A DNA stretch of 64,000 nt from Plotosus lineatus (Eukaryota; Chordata; Actinopteri; Siluriformes; Plotosidae). Positions 61,021 to 64,000 of this stretch are shown here, in pieces (positions within the stretch are counted from its first letter, which is position 1; the number at the start of each line of letters is the position of its first letter). The stretch covers positions 23,906,501 through 23,970,500 of the forward strand of contig CM045733.1 of assembly GCA_024760905.1 (NCBI GenBank). The letters are read 5' to 3'. Under the pieces are notes generated by a model. The model was not told the origin of the DNA, ran no database searches, and saw nothing but the letters and a program-made list of their open reading frames with translations. Position numbers and translations under genes: made by a program.

Positions 61021-61219
61021 TCTGAACATTGTGACAATGTTAAATCATAAAGTTTTTTGACATCATGTACGAGACTTTTATGCACGGCTTTATGTTGACA
61101 AAAATGTTCAAACAAATCCTAGCTCCTAGTATATGCACTGGAGGTTCCTTTTTACTGAATCATACAAGTACCACAAAGGAAGCTGCAGTACACAGACACA
61201 CAGTCATTGCAAGTGAATA

Positions 61220-62086
61220 CAGGGATCCCTCCCTACTTTGCGCTTCAATTCATGCTGCTTCAGTGCATCACAGTTTTTATTTTATTTTATTTTTTTAATA
61301 TTCATCGAATTAAAAAAATCAGGAAATTAAGGAAGAATAGTGGAAAAGTTCAGGAAAATGCCACAAAAACAAGGCCAATTATGCAAAAAACCCCAAAACA
61401 AACAAACAAAAAAACCCTAAACAAAAACAACCCAAAACCTCCCATCAAAATTAGTTACATTTTTGTGAGATTCACATCTGAGTATGTGCACATCTGTATG
61501 GTGTGTATTTATATTTTATTTACATCTTACGCATTTTTAAACTTTAATTGTTATTATAAGCATTTATAGCATTGAATATGTATTTATTAATATTATATGC
61601 ATATATACTGTACATGTACGGGGCAGTGGGGGTCTAGTGGATAGGGCAGAGGATCGCTGATCCTAAGGTTGAGGGTTCGAGTCCCCACAGGGTTGTCACT
61701 GTCCCCCCAGTGCAGCTAACTGGATTATCAAAGGTGGGCCATGTCCCTCACTGTCTATGGTGAGAGGCATGTAAAAGAACCATTTCTGACTTTCGTAAAG
61801 AGAGTCTTTCGTAAAGGGACTTTCTGTCCCTTGCTAAAGGGTTGTGACAGGAAGGGCATCCGACGTAAAAACCTCTGCCAAATCAAATGTACGAATCAGA
61901 TGATTCGCTGTGGCGACTCTCTAGAAAGGGAAAAAGCCGAAAGGAAAAGAAGAAGATATACTATACATACATACACGTATACATCAGCTGGGTGTGTGTG
62001 TGTGTGGGGGGGTGATCCTACATTGTGGATTTCGGTGGTCGTGCGGATCTCGTTCCCAATTAACCGAGGAAAGTGAGGGATCCCAG
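61220..62086. mobile_element. Tigger/pogo-like MITE, copy 5, with SINE inserted
   Basis: Left end CAGGGATCCCTCCCTACTTT after TA; right end AGTGAGGGATCCCAG before TA. Inverted relative to copy 1. A SINE lies inside at 61620-61955. Confidence 0.8.
61620..61955 (+). mobile_element. SINE family A with RTE-like tail nested in a MITE
   Basis: Head GGGGCAGTGGGGGTCTAGTG, body AACTGGATTATCAAAGGTGG, tail ACGAATCAGATGATTCGCTG then GGGAAAAAGCCGAAAGGA. Flanked by ATATACTGTACATGTAC (61603-61619) and ATATACTATACATAC (61956-61970), an imperfect target duplication. Confidence 0.8.
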
Positions 62087-62089
62087 TAT

Positions 62090-63195
62090 CAGTGTGACAC
62101 TTTTGACAAGGTTTTTAAACCTTTTTTGGGAGACAATAACTAATGTTATTGAAACTTCTGTAGAGTGTTGTAGCAGTGTTGTTCAAATATAAGTTTTTAG
62201 CCTTTTTTTGGGAAGGGGGGGACGGTGTACGGGACTGGAGAATCCAGATGAAACCTAAACAGCCACAAGCACACCATTATACCAGGTCCAAAAACCAATT
62301 AACCAATAAGGAACAAAGAGGAACAAATTTTTTTTGCAATAAAAACAGTACATTTAAGCAGTGAAGCAACTGGGTGCTCTTTCATTTCAACCACACTTCC
62401 ACACCACCATTGAGTATCATGCCATTCTATAAATAGAATTCAGCTATAAATAGATCTGGAGCATTACCAGTAAGAAGAGGTGGGTTAGTAGTGTTAGCTG
62501 GGAAGACTGGGACTAATAAAAATAAAAATGTGATTTTGCATGCTTCATTATTGCATTGCATTGCCTGGGGCTATTTGAGTGGTACAGCAGGTGTGTTTTT
62601 TGTCCTTTGTTAATGGAAAGCATGCAGTCATCACCAAAGCATTCTGCCTAGTGACACATTCGAATCCCCGCCACACATTTGGCAGGATGTAGAGAGTAAG
62701 ATCGTGTGTTATGGTGTATGTGTATTGGTAAGGAGACTGCAATATTTCATTGCAGCCAGCAGATGTCAACATTGTAGCAGAAGGCTTATTTGCTGGACTC
62801 GTGAGCAAGTTGCACAATGTTGATGGCTTTATACATGCTGTTGATACTAGTGCATGAGTGAACATGCCATTTTGGCTTTTTAGCTTACCAGGCATGGGCA
62901 ACACTATATTATTGGGATTGTAAATTGGATATGGGGTTTTCAGGGAAATTTTGCACATGCAACATATTTTTGTAAATGTGACATAATAGAATTAGTTATA
63001 TTGATAATATGAAGCACCTTCCTCAGCACAAAGAAATACAGATGTAATAGGAGAATTGAAAGAGATATGTGTTTTGAACCCACTGAAATATTTAATAATA
63101 CTTCATATGCTTGCATCTAGATAACATAACATGAAACAAATACAGCACGACTGAATATATAGATGTCAAATAACATTGCTGACATTGTACATTCA
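62090..63195. other. Unassigned DNA
   Basis: No exon or named repeat recognised. A 136-codon minus ORF (62958-62548) shows no known motif. Confidence 0.35.
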
Positions 63196-63198
63196 TTT

Positions 63199-63316
63199 AT
63201 TCATTCCATTTCTAAGTCGTTTAATCATAATTAGGGTTGCAGGGATGGGCTGGCACCTATCTCAGCCAACTCCAGGTGAGGGCGGGGTACACCCTCTACA
63301 GCTTGCCAGGCAACAC
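63199..63316 (-). mobile_element. SINE V-type tail fragment
   Basis: Minus strand AACCCTAATTATGATTAAAC and GGCTGAGATAGGTGCCAGCC; (CA)n follows at 63314-63340. Confidence 0.6.
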
Positions 63317-63432
63317 ACACACACACACACACACACACACCTGCACAGATATTAAGGCCAGAAACAGGATTATTATAAGAGGCAGGATTAACCAATCAGA
63401 AACATGCATTTGTTTCTTTTCTCTTTGTTAAT

Positions 63433-63792
63433 TGGATGGCAGTGCTGTAATGGTCAGCACATCCACCTCACAGCAAAAAGGTCCTGGGTTCGATTCCCAG
63501 CTCAGGCATTTCTGTGTGCAGTTTGCATGTTCTCCCTGTGCTTGTGTGGGTTTCCCCCAGCTACTCTGGTTTCCTCCCACAGTCCAAAAACATGCAGAGT
63601 AGGTTAATTGGCTGTTCCAAATTGCCATTAGGTGTCAGTGAGAGTATGAAGGGTTGTGTGAGTGTTGGCCCTGCGATGGCCTGGTGAGCTGTTCAGGGTG
63701 TACCCTGCTCTCGCCCAGAGTCTGCTGAGATGTGCGCCAGCCTCTCCGCGACCCTAATTAGGATTAAGCGGTTCAGAAAATCAATGAATGTT
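63433..63792 (+). mobile_element. V-SINE/DANA-like SINE (family B), copy 5, with complete tail
   Basis: Head GATGGCAGTGCTGTAATGGT, B box GGGTTCGATTCCCAGC, central block TGCAGTTTGCATGTTCTCCC and TCCTCCCACAGTCCAAAAAC. The tail CTGCGATGGCCTGGTGAGCT...ACCCTAATTAGGATTAAGCG ends GAAAATCAATGAATG. It shows that this tail belongs natively to family B. Confidence 0.8.
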
Positions 63793-64000
63793 TGTTAACC
63801 TCTTACCAGTTAGGAATATAGGATATCGTGGTGAGGAGGTTGTTGGAGAGCTAGTTTATATTCAATAATTATATAGGCCGCAAAATGATTACATTATATT
63901 TGGCTTTTTAAATTTTTTTAAAATCCTTCTCCAAAATTAATTCCCAGCTATGACACGGTCTGCACACCATAAGCTGTGCCTACTTGTGATTGCCTCGAAA

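Noticed and set aside
62548..62958. 136-codon minus ORF as a gene
   Set aside because: No recognisable motif, no splice context or composition bias; single long frames of this size arise by chance in 64 kb.
37111..64000. PRR5 exons upstream of arhgap8
   Set aside because: PRR5 is the usual upstream neighbour in mammals, but I found no PRR5-like coding text between 37 and 64 kb.

Overview
The window looks like intronic and flanking DNA from a vertebrate, most likely a ray-finned (teleost) fish. It carries one spliced host gene on the minus strand among many transposable elements. The evidence is interrupted coding exons with GT/AG borders, dense (CA)n, (TA)n and (GA)n microsatellites, Tc1-like transposons with long inverted repeats, an RTE-clade LINE that resembles teleost Rex3, a second RTE-like LINE, an L2-like reverse-transcriptase remnant, several tRNA-derived SINE families and many pogo/Tigger-like MITEs. 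I cannot name the species. No bacterial features, CRISPR arrays or rRNA genes are visible.

Host gene: twelve exons between 37150 and 4171 (minus strand) join in one uninterrupted frame to give a 421-residue protein. Its order is a short N-terminus, a BCH/CRAL-TRIO-like domain, a proline-rich SH3-ligand-like segment (about residues 204-218) and a RhoGAP domain with an arginine finger (about R261). It best matches ARHGAP8 (p50RhoGAP/BPGAP family). A probable TATA-less promoter and non-coding first exon lie upstream near 43.57-43.81 kb, with NRF1-like and ETS-like sites. The 3' end is less certain: the stop at 4173-4171 fits the family length, but an unexplained minus-strand open frame with a possible donor lies near 1.5-1.7 kb.

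Layout: 0-4 kb, mostly unassigned DNA downstream of the gene; 4-37 kb, the gene with introns full of nested elements (two opposed Tc1-like copies at 9.9-11.4 and 14.7-16.2 kb, a nearly full-length Rex3-like LINE at 20.1-23.35 kb, Tigger relatives at 18.2-18.75 and 25.2-28.05 kb, a 200-bp near-perfect palindrome at 35.4 kb); 37-64 kb, the first intron or upstream region, with RTE-like LINEs (37.3-38.8, 55.8-58.0, 59.4-60.4 kb), Tigger MITEs, a hAT-like nonautonomous element nested in a SINE (50.9-51.6 kb) and dozens of SINE copies.

The most interesting signal is a modular SINE family. One tRNA-derived head and body occurs with two different 3' halves. One is assembled from the 5' UTR and 3' terminus of the local RTE-like LINE and gives perfect 17-19 bp target-site duplications. 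The other is the tail used by the V-SINE/DANA-like family here. This suggests tail exchange between LINE partners.
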